Notes under the pieces: model-generated
Seen by the model: only the letters and a program-made list of their open reading frames with translations
Told to the model about the DNA's origin: nothing
The model's database searches: none
Shown here: piece after piece, positions 35,605-43,634 of the stretch
How the letters are laid out: every line of letters begins with the position of its first letter
Numbering within the stretch: position 1 is the stretch's first letter
Translations under genes and position numbers: made by a program
NCBI RefSeq assembly: GCF_008254045.1
Contig: NZ_CP042425.1
Location: forward strand, 1,426,001 to 1,490,000
Source: Limnoglobus roseus
Lineage (GTDB): Bacteria > Planctomycetota > Planctomycetia > Gemmatales > Gemmataceae
Reading direction: 5' to 3'
DNA: 64,000 bases

Positions 35605-37068
35605 CTACTCGGCCCGCTTCAGCATTTCGGCGAGCATGTCCTTCCGCGGCCAGCCGCCGCCGTGGCCCTTTCGCATCTGAATCTCGATCACGCCGTCGAA
35701 CTTCGGCGTCGCGAACTTGTCCGCGGCCGCCTTCAGCCGGTGGACGGCGTTGTTGAGGAAGTAATCGTCGGCGTCGCCGACCCAGACGTGAACCTTGCCG
35801 CCGGCCAGCTTCGGCCCGAGCGTCGGCCAGTTCGTTTCCAGCACCTTCCGCAAGTCGTACTGCTCCCAGTGAGCGAGCACGCTCTTGTCGATCTTGCCCG
35901 TGGCCCCGTCCCACAGCGGCTTCGGCAGGCCGTCGGTTCCGCGAGGGCCGTAGATCGCGTTCCAACTCGCCCAGTCGAGGCCGGACAGTTCCCACCGCCC
36001 GCCGCGGCCGAGGACGCGCTCCAGGTGGCACTCGTGCCGGACGGTGTACGCCGTGTCGCCGTCGATTGTCCGCTTCGCCGGCCGCTCGAACCCGAAGCGG
36101 TTGACGTAGGCGTTCTCGTCCTTGTAGATGTCGATGAGTTCGAACGCCCGGAAGTCCACGCCGTCCGGGAACAGCGACCAACAGCCGTTGAAGTCGTCCG
36201 GGTAGAAAACCTGCAACGCCAGCGACACCCACCCACCGGTCGAACCGCCGGTGACGAACCGGGCCTTCGGCGTGCCGACACAGCGGTACGCCTTCTCGAC
36301 GTGCGGGATCACTTCGCGCAACAGGGCATCGCCGTAAGGGCCGTTGTTCGCGGAGTTCACCTGGTACGGGTCGCCGAACGGCCCGGCCCCGTCGAGGAGG
36401 ATTTGCACGAAGCGGTCGTCCGATTGGGTGCTGCGGGCCGACGTGAACCGCGTACCGAACCCGCCGATGTGGACGAGCAGCGGGTACTTCTTCGCGGGCG
36501 AGTTCTCGAAGTCGCCCGGCAGCACAACCGCGAGGCGGTAGACCATCGGCCGCTTGTGGAATTCCGACAGCAACTTCGACGGCAGTTCCAGATACTTCAC
36601 CGCGGCCGTGTCTCTCGGGGTCGGCTTCGGAATGACCTTCGTCAGCTTCAGTTTCACCGGCGTCTCGGCGGCCGGGTCGAGGGTGACGGTCACGGGTTCG
36701 CTCGTCCAGTTCCCTGGCGCGGTCGGGATGTTGAGGTCGCGGTTGACGGCGAAGATCGCCCGCACGACGTACTCGCCCTTCGGCAAGGCTTCGAGCGACT
36801 TCGGCGGGAAGGTGAGGGCGGTCGCGTCCGCGGTCGCGACGGTGTCGGCCTTGAACGCCGGCACGTCCACCCCGAGGACCGGCAGGGCGAACGGGTCGGA
36901 CGACGGGAAGTTCGGCGGCCGATCCGTCCTGCCGATGGTGACGAGCAACCGCCCGCCGGCCGGCTTGTCGCCGACGAGCTTCGGATCGGCGGTGACTTCG
37001 AACCGGATGCCCGCCGACGCGGTCGAGACAATGACGAGCGACAAGACGAGTGTGAAGAGTCGGAGCAT
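35605..37068 (-). CDS. Secreted esterase-like alpha/beta hydrolase
   Basis: 487 aa from the ATG at 37068, which starts a clear signal peptide (MLRLFTLVLSLVIVSTASA). About 170 residues of beta-rich N-terminal domain precede an alpha/beta hydrolase of the putative-esterase/enterochelin-esterase type: LPGDFENSPAKKYPLLVHIGGF then RFVTGGSTGGWVSLALQVF, in which GGSTGG is the GxSxG nucleophile elbow. The C-terminal segment contains HGGGWPR-like sequence. Probably periplasmic; substrate unknown. It is divergent from the acyltransferase gene. Confidence 0.75.
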   Translation of the reverse strand: MLRLFTLVLSLVIVSTASAGIRFEVTADPKLVGDKPAGGRLLVTIGRTDRPPNFPSSDPFALPVLGVDVPAFKADTVATADATALTFPPKSLEALPKGEYVVRAIFAVNRDLNIPTAPGNWTSEPVTVTLDPAAETPVKLKLTKVIPKPTPRDTAAVKYLELPSKLLSEFHKRPMVYRLAVVLPGDFENSPAKKYPLLVHIGGFGTRFTSARSTQSDDRFVQILLDGAGPFGDPYQVNSANNGPYGDALLREVIPHVEKAYRCVGTPKARFVTGGSTGGWVSLALQVFYPDDFNGCWSLFPDGVDFRAFELIDIYKDENAYVNRFGFERPAKRTIDGDTAYTVRHECHLERVLGRGGRWELSGLDWASWNAIYGPRGTDGLPKPLWDGATGKIDKSVLAHWEQYDLRKVLETNWPTLGPKLAGGKVHVWVGDADDYFLNNAVHRLKAAADKFATPKFDGVIEIQMRKGHGGGWPRKDMLAEMLKRAE

Positions 37069-37181
37069 AACGGGCCACCGCGAGGACGACGTGAGAGGTT
37101 CAGCCAGGGTATGGACGCGGGGTTGCGGAACCAACCCGCCCGCCGCTAAACTCTCGCGTCCCCAACTCACGAGCCGCACGG

Positions 37182-38330
37182 ATGCGACCGACCCTGCACA
37201 ACCTCCAAGCCCTCCGCGGCCTCGCGTGCCTACTCGTGGTCGCCTACCACGCGGCCGGGTGGGAGGGCCTCATCTGGGTGAAGACACCGGTGATGACGGG
37301 AGCACGGTGGTTCGCCTACGCGGGCGTCGACTTGTTCTTCGTCCTTTCCGGGTTCATCATCACCTGGACGCACGCCGACCAACTCGGCCACGCCGCGAAG
37401 TTGCCGAAGTACCTGACCCGCCGGGCGTGGCGAATCTACCCTACCCTGTGGGCGTCTTGCATCGTGGCGACGGTCATCGCGAATGCCGTCACGGGGGCGG
37501 AGGTGTTCACCCTCGGTTGGCTCGGCGACTGGGTCGAGTGGCTGTTGCTCGTGCCGCGGTACGACCCGCACCGCTTCATCGCCGCGACGTGGAGTTTGAA
37601 TTACGAGGTGATGTTCTACCTCGCCTTCGGGTTACTCTACTTTGTGCCGAAGCGGTTCGCCGCAATGCTGGCGTGCGTATGGGCGGGTGTCATCGTCGCG
37701 GCCAAACTCGCCGGCCACACGCCGACGCCGTTCTGGGGGAAGATGCTCCTCAGTCCGTTCGTGCTGGAATTCCTGGCCGGGGCACTCGTCGCGGCCGTCG
37801 TGAAGCGGGGAACCATCGCCGGCCCGCGGTGGTGCCTGCTCGCCGCGTTCGCGTGGCTGGCGGTCTTCATTCCACTGCTGCAAGGCGCGACGCCGGACGA
37901 CCTGGGCAACCGCTTCGGGCCGCGTGTCCTGGCGTTCGGCCCAGCGTGCGCGCTGATCGTCTACGCCGTCGTCGCCGGCGAACTTACCGGCCGCGTCCGT
38001 TTGCCGCGTTTCCTGCGGCCGGTCGGTGATGCGTCGTACTCGATCTACCTGTTACACGGCCCCGTCGGCCTGTCGATGCTGTTCCTCACGTGGGGCATGG
38101 GCCACAGCCCGCTGGTCCACCTGCTCTGGTTGGCGATCCTCGCGGGCAGCGGCATCGCCGCCGGCTGGCTCATGTACCGGCTCGTCGAGCGGCCGTTGTT
38201 GAATTGGGGGAAGCGGCCGTCAGTGCAACCGGCCGTTCACGTACACGTCCTGGCCGACCGTGCGAACGTGGGCGTCGATCAGCCGGGCGGCGTCCGCGAT
38301 GCGGGCGAACCCGTGGCCGCCGGCCGGTGA
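37182..38330 (+). CDS. Acyltransferase 3 family membrane protein (OafA/YrhL-like)
   Basis: 382 aa with about ten membrane segments. MRPTLHNLQALRGLACLLVV, then YHAAGW with the conserved His, AGVDLFFVLSGFIITW and RRAWRIYPTLW are signature stretches of the acyltransferase 3 family, which O-acylates surface polysaccharides or lipids. The normal family end falls near YRLVERPLLNWGKRP. The last about 38 codons read antisense through the 3' end of ribD and may not be functional. Confidence 0.85.
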   Translation: MRPTLHNLQALRGLACLLVVAYHAAGWEGLIWVKTPVMTGARWFAYAGVDLFFVLSGFIITWTHADQLGHAAKLPKYLTRRAWRIYPTLWASCIVATVIANAVTGAEVFTLGWLGDWVEWLLLVPRYDPHRFIAATWSLNYEVMFYLAFGLLYFVPKRFAAMLACVWAGVIVAAKLAGHTPTPFWGKMLLSPFVLEFLAGALVAAVVKRGTIAGPRWCLLAAFAWLAVFIPLLQGATPDDLGNRFGPRVLAFGPACALIVYAVVAGELTGRVRLPRFLRPVGDASYSIYLLHGPVGLSMLFLTWGMGHSPLVHLLWLAILAGSGIAAGWLMYRLVERPLLNWGKRPSVQPAVHVHVLADRANVGVDQPGGVRDAGEPVAAGR

Positions 38331-39449
38331 CAGCGCGGTGTCACCGCCAACAACGACGGGGGCGATGAAGGCGTGGACCTCGTCGGCCGCGTTCGCGTCG
38401 AGGAACGAACCGATCAGCCCCGCCCCGCCTTCAACGAGGACGTTCGTCATCCGTCGCCGGCCGAGTTCGAGCAAGATGTCGCCGATCGAGAGCCGTGCGA
38501 TTTTTATTCCCTCTTCCCCGGCCTTGAGGGGGAGAGGGTTAGGGTGAGGGGGAATGCCTTCCTCCCCGATGAACCTGTCTGCCGCCGCGGGACGTTCTTC
38601 CCCCTCACCCTGCCCTCTCCCCCTCAAAGCCGGGGGAGAGGGTGTTGAGACGGCAATCACTTCCGCGCCGTCGTCGGCCCACCTCGCGAGCTTCGACTCG
38701 TTGCCCGCCGGGGTGAACACGATCACCGGGACGTCCCTCGCCGTGCTTCGCAACTGACACCGCTCCGGCAATTCGCCCGATGCCGTCACGACCACGCGCG
38801 TCGCCGTCCGCGGCCCCGACGGGCGGGCGGTCAGCGCCGGGTCGTCGGCCGTTACCGTACCGGTACCGACGAGAATCGCGTCCACCCGGCCGCGGAGTTC
38901 GTGAACGATCGCCCGCGATTCCTCGCCGCTGATCCACTTCGAATCGCCGGTGCGGGTGGCGATCTTCCCGTCGAGCGTCATCGCCCACTTTAGATGCACC
39001 CACGGCCGGCCGGTCGCGAGCAACTTCAGGTACGGGGCGTTCAGCTTCTTCGCCTCGGCTTCCCTCACGCCGACCGTCACTTCGATGCCCGCATCGCGCA
39101 GAATCTTCAAGCCGCCGCCCGCGACCTTCGGGAACGGGTCGGCCATCGCGACGACGACCCGCCGCACGCCGGAACGCAGCACCGCCTCAGTACACGGTGG
39201 CGTCTTCCCGTGATGGCAGCACGGTTCCAGCGTGACGAGCAGTGTGCCGCCGCGAGCCTTGTCCCCGACCGCCGCGAAGGCGTTCACCTCCGCGTGGGCT
39301 TCGCCGAACTTCCGGTGCCAGCCTTCGCCCGCCAGTTGCCCGGCCGCGTCGAGCACGACGGCCCCGACCATCGGGTTCGGCTCGACCGCCCCTCGTCCGC
39401 GGGCCGCGAGCGCAAGGGCGTTGGTCATCCAGCGTTCGTCGTCCGACAT
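38220..39449 (-). CDS. ribD: Bifunctional riboflavin deaminase/reductase RibD with palindrome insertion
   Basis: 409 aa. RibD converts 2,5-diamino-6-ribosylamino-pyrimidinone 5'-phosphate by deamination and side-chain reduction in riboflavin synthesis. Deaminase: zinc ligands His52 (HAEVNAF), Cys77 and Cys86 (EPCCHHGKTPPC). Reductase: KWAMTLDGKIATRTGDSKWI, VDAILVGTGTVTADDP and the C-terminal VLVEGGAGLIGSFL. About residues 268-316 are encoded by an inserted palindromic repeat inside the reductase domain. It overlaps the convergent acyltransferase by 111 bp. No other rib genes are nearby. Confidence 0.9.
   Translation of the reverse strand: MSDDERWMTNALALAARGRGAVEPNPMVGAVVLDAAGQLAGEGWHRKFGEAHAEVNAFAAVGDKARGGTLLVTLEPCCHHGKTPPCTEAVLRSGVRRVVVAMADPFPKVAGGGLKILRDAGIEVTVGVREAEAKKLNAPYLKLLATGRPWVHLKWAMTLDGKIATRTGDSKWISGEESRAIVHELRGRVDAILVGTGTVTADDPALTARPSGPRTATRVVVTASGELPERCQLRSTARDVPVIVFTPAGNESKLARWADDGAEVIAVSTPSPPALRGRGQGEGEERPAAADRFIGEEGIPPHPNPLPLKAGEEGIKIARLSIGDILLELGRRRMTNVLVEGGAGLIGSFLDANAADEVHAFIAPVVVGGDTALSPAGGHGFARIADAARLIDAHVRTVGQDVYVNGRLH
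38518..38633. repeat. Palindromic repeat inserted in frame in ribD
   Basis: Imperfect inverted repeat, arms 38518-38554 and 38598-38633, about 36 bp each with two or three differences. Core: GAGGGGGAGAGGG. It encodes low-complexity peptides (PPHPNPLPLKAGEEG, PPALRGRGQGEGEE) unlike RibD of other bacteria. This is a recognised style of genome-wide palindrome in GC-rich bacteria; copies elsewhere in this genome are expected. Confidence 0.85.
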
Positions 39450-39544
39450 CGGAAGTTTCTCGAAAAGTGCGCGAACCCTCGACCGGCCGCGGCGTCTATC
39501 TCAGCGTACAGGACACGAACAGGAACGGACAACGACCTACGACC

Positions 39545-39652
39545 ATGAACGCTCTCACCGCTAGCTATGAACGCCTGAACCGCGATGAACGCGGTTATGC
39601 CATCGGTCGGATGGTCGCGGCGAAGCTACGCCTTGCGAGCGATACCGCGTGA
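39545..39652 (+). CDS. Small hypothetical protein (35 aa)
   Basis: 35 aa from ATG to TGA, predicted soluble and basic: MNALTASYERLNRDERGYA, then IGRMVAAKLRLA. A rho-independent terminator follows 26 bp later, which supports expression. Starts 95 bp upstream of, and divergent from, ribD. No family recognised. Codon pattern is GC-rich at third positions as in neighbouring genes. Confidence 0.45.
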   Translation: MNALTASYERLNRDERGYAIGRMVAAKLRLASDTA

Positions 39653-39678
39653 CCCCGTGAGCCAGCGTCGAAGAACGC

Positions 39679-39721
39679 ACCGGCCGGGGGAACGCAAGTG
39701 TCCCCCGGCCGGTTCTGTTTT
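39679..39721 (+). terminator. Rho-independent terminator before the tRNA array
   Basis: A 13-bp perfect stem, ACCGGCCGGGGGA (39679-39691) with TCCCCCGGCCGGT (39701-39713), then TCTGTTTTT. It closes the small-protein gene and isolates it from the tRNA array that begins one base later. Confidence 0.88.
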
Positions 39722-39774
39722 TACCCCGCTGGGCTTTCAATCCGGGGGCAGGGGTTCAACTCCCCTACGGGGTA
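39722..39774 (+). tRNA. tRNA-like sequence with Glu(TTC) anticodon, no D arm
   Basis: Acceptor halves TACCCCG and CGGGGTA pair over seven bases. The anticodon arm (CTGGG-CTTTCAA-TCCGG, two wobble pairs) would give TTC (Glu). The T arm AGGGG-TTCAACT-CCCCT is perfect. There is no room for a D arm: only 53 nt in all. A degenerate tRNA or a D-armless tRNA; the TTCAACT loop is still canonical. Confidence 0.5.
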
Positions 39775-39797
39775 CTGCACGGAGTTTGCGAACCACT

Positions 39798-39869
39798 GAG
39801 GCTTAGGTGTTAGCGGCAGCACTTCCGGCTCTTACCCGGAGTGTGAGGGTTCGAGTCCCTCAGGCCTCA
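39798..39869 (+). tRNA. tRNA-Lys(CTT)
   Basis: Acceptor GAGGCTT/AGGCCTC with one wobble, anticodon arm TCCGG-CTCTTAC-CCGGA, T arm GAGGG-TTCGAGT-CCCTC, discriminator A. Position 8 is A rather than the usual T. CCA is not encoded. Confidence 0.85.
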
Positions 39870-39878
39870 CTGATTGAT

Positions 39879-39950
39879 GCGTCTGTGACGTAGTTGGGAA
39901 CGTACCGGCTCGCCATGTCGGAATCGCGGGTTCAAACCCCGCCAGACGCT
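39879..39950 (+). tRNA. tRNA-Gly(GCC), with C33
   Basis: Acceptor GCGTCTG/CAGACGC perfect; D stem ACGT/ACGT; anticodon arm CCGGC-TCGCCAT-GTCGG; T arm GCGGG-TTCAAAC-CCCGC; discriminator T. The anticodon loop has C, not T, at position 33. CCA is not encoded. Confidence 0.85.
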
Positions 39951-39958
39951 CTTGGGCA

Positions 39959-40046
39959 AATTCGGAGTGCGGAATTCGGAATGCGGAGTTGAAAACCAGG
40001 ACCGCAGGTCGGCTGGTCTTTCATTCCGAATTCCGCACTCCGAATT
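39959..40046. repeat. Inverted repeat between tRNA genes
   Basis: A perfect 25-bp inverted repeat (39959-39983 with 40022-40046) separated by 38 bp lies between tRNA-Gly and tRNA-Ile. Core: GAATTCCGCACTCCGAATT. It is AT-richer than its surroundings and encodes no tRNA. Confidence 0.85.
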
Positions 40047-40059
40047 CCGCATTCAAAGA

Positions 40060-40130
40060 GCCCTCGTGATGTAACGGAAGCCTCCCGCTCTGATACGGCG
40101 GGCGCGTCGGTTCGACTCCGACCGAGGGAA
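40060..40130 (+). tRNA. tRNA-Ile(GAT), poor D arm and 1:72 mismatch
   Basis: Acceptor pairs at six positions (CCCTCG/CGAGGG) with a G1-A72 mismatch. Anticodon arm CCGCT-CTGATAC-GGCGG (31:39 wobble). T arm GTCGG-TTCGACT-CCGAC. The D stem cannot be formed cleanly. Anticodon GAT fits Ile, but the gene looks degenerate. Confidence 0.65.
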
Positions 40131-40208
40131 TTCGCCATGGAACTCGCGGAATGGAAGCAATGGACGGCCGACGCCAACCACGGCTTCCTTCCGCACTGCG
40201 AACAACAC

Positions 40209-40283
40209 GCCCTTGCAGAGTAGCCAGGAGTACTCGCCACCCTGTCACGGTGGAGACCGCGGGTTCAAATCCCGCCAGGGGCG
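40209..40283 (+). tRNA. tRNA-Asp(GTC)
   Basis: Acceptor GCCCTTG/CAGGGGC, D stem GAGT/ACTC, anticodon arm CCACC-CTGTCAC-GGTGG, T arm GCGGG-TTCAAAT-CCCGC, discriminator G as expected for Asp. Position 8 is C instead of T. CCA is not encoded. Confidence 0.88.
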
Positions 40284-40297
40284 CTGGAACAAGTGAC

Positions 40298-40371
40298 GGC
40301 ACGGTACGCGAACTGGAAGAGCGGCCAAACTCAAACCTTGGCGTTTGTGGGTTCGACTCCCACCCGTGCTA
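40298..40371 (+). tRNA. tRNA-Leu(CAA), short variable loop
   Basis: Acceptor GGCACGG/CCGTGCT (G1-T72 wobble), anticodon arm CCAAA-CTCAAAC-CTTGG (31:39 mismatch), T arm GTGGG-TTCGACT-CCCAC. The anticodon CAA specifies Leu, yet the variable region is only five bases instead of a long arm. Discriminator A fits Leu. Confidence 0.75.
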
Positions 40372-40375
40372 CTTC

Positions 40376-40456
40376 GCGTCGGTCGGCCCTGGGAGGCCAA
40401 GCGGTCTGTAAAACCGCCGCACTCGTGCTCCGCCGGTTCGATTCCGGCCCGACGCA
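40376..40456 (+). tRNA. tRNA-Tyr(GTA)
   Basis: Acceptor GCGTCGG/CCGACGC, D stem GGCC/GGCC, anticodon arm GCGGT-CTGTAAA-ACCGC, a proper long variable arm with stem GCAC/GTGC, T arm GCCGG-TTCGATT-CCGGC, discriminator A. A normal type II bacterial tRNA-Tyr. Confidence 0.92.
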
Positions 40457-40472
40457 CTGTGAATAGTTGATA

Positions 40473-40555
40473 GTTTCGAGTGACGAGTTTCGAGCCGATA
40501 ACCAAAGGTTTGGTTTTCTCTCGCCACTCACGACTCGGCACTCGCAACTCGAAAC
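40473..40555. repeat. Imperfect inverted repeat between tRNA-Tyr and tRNA-Glu
   Basis: Arms 40473-40497 and 40531-40555 pair at about 20 of 25 positions (GTTTCGAGT common start). A different sequence from the repeat at 39959-40046 but in the same type of tRNA spacer. Confidence 0.55.
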
Positions 40556-40627
40556 GGCCCGTTCGTCTAGTGGTCAGGACGCCTGGTTCTCAACCAGGCA
40601 ATAGGGGTTCGACTCCCCTACGGGTCA
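40556..40627 (+). tRNA. tRNA-Glu(CTC)
   Basis: Acceptor GGCCCGT/ACGGGTC (one wobble), anticodon arm CCTGG-TTCTCAA-CCAGG, T arm AGGGG-TTCGACT-CCCCT, discriminator A. The anticodon is CTC (Glu, GAG). CCA is not encoded. Confidence 0.85.
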
Positions 40628-42014
40628 ATGACGGTGACGTGGCCCAATTGGAAGGAGGCACCGGTCTCAGGAACCGGGATGTGTGGGTTCGAGTCCCACC
40701 GTCACTACCTATACAAGTTTGCACTGGCGAGCATTCGAGAGCATCCGCCGCACTTCGCCTCACTTTCTCGGCGTTTACTTCGCCCATACTGTTCGATTGC
40801 TCATCACTGCTCGCCGGCGCCTGAACCGGATTCTGCACTACAACTGCACCGCTTTCTGCACCGCCTCGGATCGCCTTCGCGAAGTCTCCCTCCGTGGTCT
40901 GGAGGTAGTGGGCCAGCGCGATCTTCGGTGTGTTACCAAGCCAGGCGGCCACAACGTGAATGGGGTGGTGCTGCATCAAGTCCGTTTCGAGACTCGCTCG
41001 CATGTTGTGGAACAACCGAGGCCACGGCAACAGGCCCGCCCGCCCGATGAGCTTCAGGAATGTTGTGCGGAGGTTCGCGTTCTTCCACCCGTTCGCGGAG
41101 TTCGACGCGGCCCGGTAGGTTGACCCCGTCCGCCCACCGATGACATACACTTCGCCCGGTTGGGCCAAGTCGTAGGCCTCTTCCAGGTACGGTCGGAGGC
41201 GGGCAAAGATTGGCACCACTCGATAGCCCCGACCCTCGTGCCGCTCGTTCTTCGGCTCAGTGACGGTCATCTTGCCGAGCACCAAGTCAACGTCGGACCA
41301 CTTCAACGTGAGCACCTCAGAGGGGCAGCGTAACCCGCCGAACCGCGAGAGGGCGATGATCGTCCGCCAGACGGGTTGGGCCACGGCGAGCACCTTCACC
41401 GCGTCGTCGGCGGGAATGTACTGCTCCCGATCCTTGTTTCTGACGTACTTACCATGAACGTCGGCGAAGGGGTTGGATGGCATGACCTTGAGCGTCACGC
41501 CGGTTTCGAAAATACAGCGAATCAACTTCAACCGCCGGTGGATCGTGGTCGGTGCGAGTTTGCGGACCTGTTGATAGAAGTTCTTGAACCCGTCGGCCTG
41601 CTCCGGGGTAATGTTCCGCAAGTCTGCGCCAGCGGGGAAGTGTTCCGTCAGGTCGCTCCGCACTTGGTGGTAAGTGAGGATCGTGGACGGCTTGGTGGTG
41701 CCGTCGGACGCCCGGCTTGCGATGAACCCATCCAGGAAGGCCGCGAGGGTTCGGGAGTTCCTCGGAGGAATCAGGCCCACGGCCGCCAGTTTCGCCGCGA
41801 GGTCGTCGCCGATACTCGCCACCCACGCCGAGAGGTCACGGTCCCACGGGAGACCGGCGATCAGGGCCGCGTGCAGTGATTCGACCCGAGTGCGAAGGGA
41901 CTCGGCTTGCTTGAGATTAATTTTGCCGAGTCGGATCGACCGCCGTTTTTTATCCTGCCCAACGAACTGAATCGTCCGGTTGCCGTTCTTGCCGTCGGTC
42001 GAGACGCTGGCCAT
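40590..42014 (-). CDS. Tyrosine site-specific integrase of the genomic island
   Basis: 474 codons in the integrated state. Core-binding region about 90-190. Catalytic domain has the R of RFGGLRCPSEVLTLKW, then RLFHNMRASLETDLMQHHP and VAAWLGNTPKIALAHYLQT (R..HxxR..G..Y pattern). The last about 45 codons cross the attL core and continue antisense through tRNA-Leu and tRNA-Glu. If the circle is joined at the 18-bp core, the frame would end only five codons past it, at a TGA. So the island form is shorter; tRNA-derived tail GGTRTHTS is an integration artefact. The ATG at 42014 overlaps no upstream gene except the broken xis. Confidence 0.88.
   Translation of the reverse strand: MASVSTDGKNGNRTIQFVGQDKKRRSIRLGKINLKQAESLRTRVESLHAALIAGLPWDRDLSAWVASIGDDLAAKLAAVGLIPPRNSRTLAAFLDGFIASRASDGTTKPSTILTYHQVRSDLTEHFPAGADLRNITPEQADGFKNFYQQVRKLAPTTIHRRLKLIRCIFETGVTLKVMPSNPFADVHGKYVRNKDREQYIPADDAVKVLAVAQPVWRTIIALSRFGGLRCPSEVLTLKWSDVDLVLGKMTVTEPKNERHEGRGYRVVPIFARLRPYLEEAYDLAQPGEVYVIGGRTGSTYRAASNSANGWKNANLRTTFLKLIGRAGLLPWPRLFHNMRASLETDLMQHHPIHVVAAWLGNTPKIALAHYLQTTEGDFAKAIRGGAESGAVVVQNPVQAPASSDEQSNSMGEVNAEKVRRSAADALECSPVQTCIGSDGGTRTHTSRFLRPVPPSNWATSPSLTRRGVEPLLPG
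40633..40707 (+). tRNA. tRNA-Leu(CAG), attachment site of the island
   Basis: Acceptor GGTGACG/CGTCACT (G1-T72 wobble), D stem GCC/GGC, anticodon arm CCGGT-CTCAGGA-ACCGG, T arm GTGGG-TTCGAGT-CCCAC, discriminator A. Variable region only five bases. Its 3' end is the attL core of the 12-kb island, which restores the tRNA end on integration. Confidence 0.85.
40691..40708. other. attL core of the genomic island
   Basis: GAGTCCCACCGTCACTAC, 18 bp, identical to 52814-52831. It comprises the tRNA-Leu(CAG) T-loop end, T stem and acceptor strand. The integrase gene runs across it, as is typical of tRNA-targeting tyrosine recombinases. Confidence 0.88.
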
Positions 42015-42032
42015 CGTCGTTCCCCCGGTGTG

Positions 42033-42241
42033 CTACATCCCCTCGTTCGCGACTCGCGACAGTTCGGCGTCGGATACGTACCAGAACCGGCAATCTTGAT
42101 GAGTTTGATCTTCCCTTCCTTCCGCCGCCGCTTCAAGGTCCACCATGACACTTTGAGGAAAGCGGCGGCGTCATGAAGCGGCCACGGTTGGCCGGGTAGG
42201 CGGTCGGTAGACGTGTCGCACGGAACTGGGATGGAAGGCAT
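42033..42241 (-). pseudogene. Frameshifted excisionase/MerR-like DNA-binding gene
   Basis: From the ATG at 42241 the frame reads a helix-turn-helix of the excisionase type: GQPWPLHDAAAFLKVSWWTLK then RRRKEGKIKLIKIAG. After IAG the expected ending WYVSDAELSRVANEGM* is found in another frame, terminating at 42033-42035. So one insertion or deletion near 42095 breaks the gene. It precedes the integrase in the same direction, as excisionases do. A sequencing error or programmed shift cannot be excluded. Confidence 0.6.
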
Positions 42242-42364
42242 GTCGGGCCTCAAGGGTGAAAATTAAACTGACATCATATCGAAGAGTATACGTTCTTCGG
42301 ACGGCTTCTGAATTCTCCTCGAATTCGATGTTGAACGCTCTGACGAGTCTCAATATCCACAAGG

Positions 42365-42382
42365 ATCTTAATATATTAAGAT
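42365..42382. promoter_or_regulatory. 18-bp perfect AT-rich palindrome, candidate operator
   Basis: ATCTTAATATATTAAGAT is perfectly palindromic and lies in the AT-rich 246-bp region between the divergent xis remnant and the pseudopilin gene. In so GC-rich a genome this composition fits a promoter/operator; no protein is identified. Confidence 0.4.
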
Positions 42383-42499
42383 AATCACTTAATACCTTCG
42401 CACTGATACTATTAAAGAGTTATGAGTCGCTGTCCCATTTCAACAATCTGAGTATAATGTACTTCCCGCCCGCATTCCTTTCTCTCCCAGGGTCCGTAG

Positions 42500-43606
42500 A
42501 TGATGATGAATTCCCACCCACCCCGTCGATCGGGGTTTACCCTCATTGAATTACTGGTCGTCATTGCAATCATCGCCATTCTGATCGGCCTTTTACTCCC
42601 CGCCGTTCAGAAAGTCCGCGAGGCTGCGGCCCGAGCGAAGTGTACGAACAACTTAAAGCAACTCGGGATCGCGGTGCATTCATACCACGATTCCAACAAT
42701 TTTCTGCCAAATCGGCGAGTCATTCGCTATCAAACTCTCCCCACGGCTGCGACGCACGATCGATACTCGCTCATTACGATGATTCTACCTTATATTGAAC
42801 AAAGTGCTTTAGATTCCAGAATTACAAGTGGTGGGACCACGAGTGGTGGCGTCGCCTTCACCGCGTACTCGAACAATCCATGGGACACGGGTAACGAGAT
42901 TTTCACCCAAACCATTCCGACCATCCTTTGCCCTTCAGACCCGGCGCAAGTCGTAAATGGAAGCGTGGCCGGGCACAACTATCTCGCCTGCCTAGGCGAC
43001 TCCTTCGGAAGTAACCCTGCGAACGCTGACAATAATGGAGTCGACACTCGCGGCATGTTTCTCTTTAGTAACGGCACGAATAACGGTCGCGTCTCAATGG
43101 TCGGCGTGACCGACGGCCTTAGTAACACGATCATGCTCGCGGAACGGCTCCGAGGGGCCGGCGGCGTGGATCGTTCAAATACCGTGGCGAACTGGTCCAT
43201 CAGCACGCCCTCGACGTGTACCGCCACCCTGAGTGGGGGGAACAATAACTATGCCACGGGTACGACGTTCACCTACACCACGTCGGCGAATTACCAAGCC
43301 GGTTTCCGCTGGGGTGACGGTGGCATTCTGTACGGCGGTGTGACGACCATCATTCCCCCGAACGGCGCGTCCTGCGTTACGGGCACGGAATGGCAAATCG
43401 GGATCAATACCCCGAGCAGCCGCCATACCGGGGGTGTGAATGCCTCGATGGGTGACGGTTCTGTACGGTTCATCCGCGATACGATCGATGCCGGTGTGAA
43501 TCAGGCAGCAGTTTCTGTCGCCAACGTTTCCGGCATCAGCCCGTGGGGCGTTTGGGGTGCCCTCGGCACTCGCGCCGGGGGTGAGAGCAACGTCAGTACG
43601 GACTGA
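42500..43606 (+). CDS. DUF1559 pseudopilin-like protein
   Basis: 368 aa starting with a prepilin signal: [20 protein letters not shown]. Peptidase cleavage is expected between G and F of RSGFTLIE. The DUF1559 body has [31 protein letters not shown], a four-residue Cys-Pro-Ser-Asp motif, [16 protein letters not shown] and the C-terminal [18 protein letters not shown]. The gene is more AT-rich than chromosomal neighbours, consistent with transfer on the island. It probably gives a secreted or surface pseudopilus subunit. A terminator follows. Confidence 0.92.
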   Translation: MMMNSHPPRRSGFTLIELLVVIAIIAILIGLLLPAVQKVREAAARAKCTNNLKQLGIAVHSYHDSNNFLPNRRVIRYQTLPTAATHDRYSLITMILPYIEQSALDSRITSGGTTSGGVAFTAYSNNPWDTGNEIFTQTIPTILCPSDPAQVVNGSVAGHNYLACLGDSFGSNPANADNNGVDTRGMFLFSNGTNNGRVSMVGVTDGLSNTIMLAERLRGAGGVDRSNTVANWSISTPSTCTATLSGGNNNYATGTTFTYTTSANYQAGFRWGDGGILYGGVTTIIPPNGASCVTGTEWQIGINTPSSRHTGGVNASMGDGSVRFIRDTIDAGVNQAAVSVANVSGISPWGVWGALGTRAGGESNVSTD

Positions 43607-43634
43607 CTTCTGAGCGTCTAAAGTTGAGGATTCT

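Noticed and set aside
40137..40223. 28-codon open frame MELAEWKQWTADANHGF... between tRNA-Ile and tRNA-Asp
   Set aside because: Looks protein-like but has no clear ribosome-binding site, and its stop codon lies inside tRNA-Asp. Too short to support.
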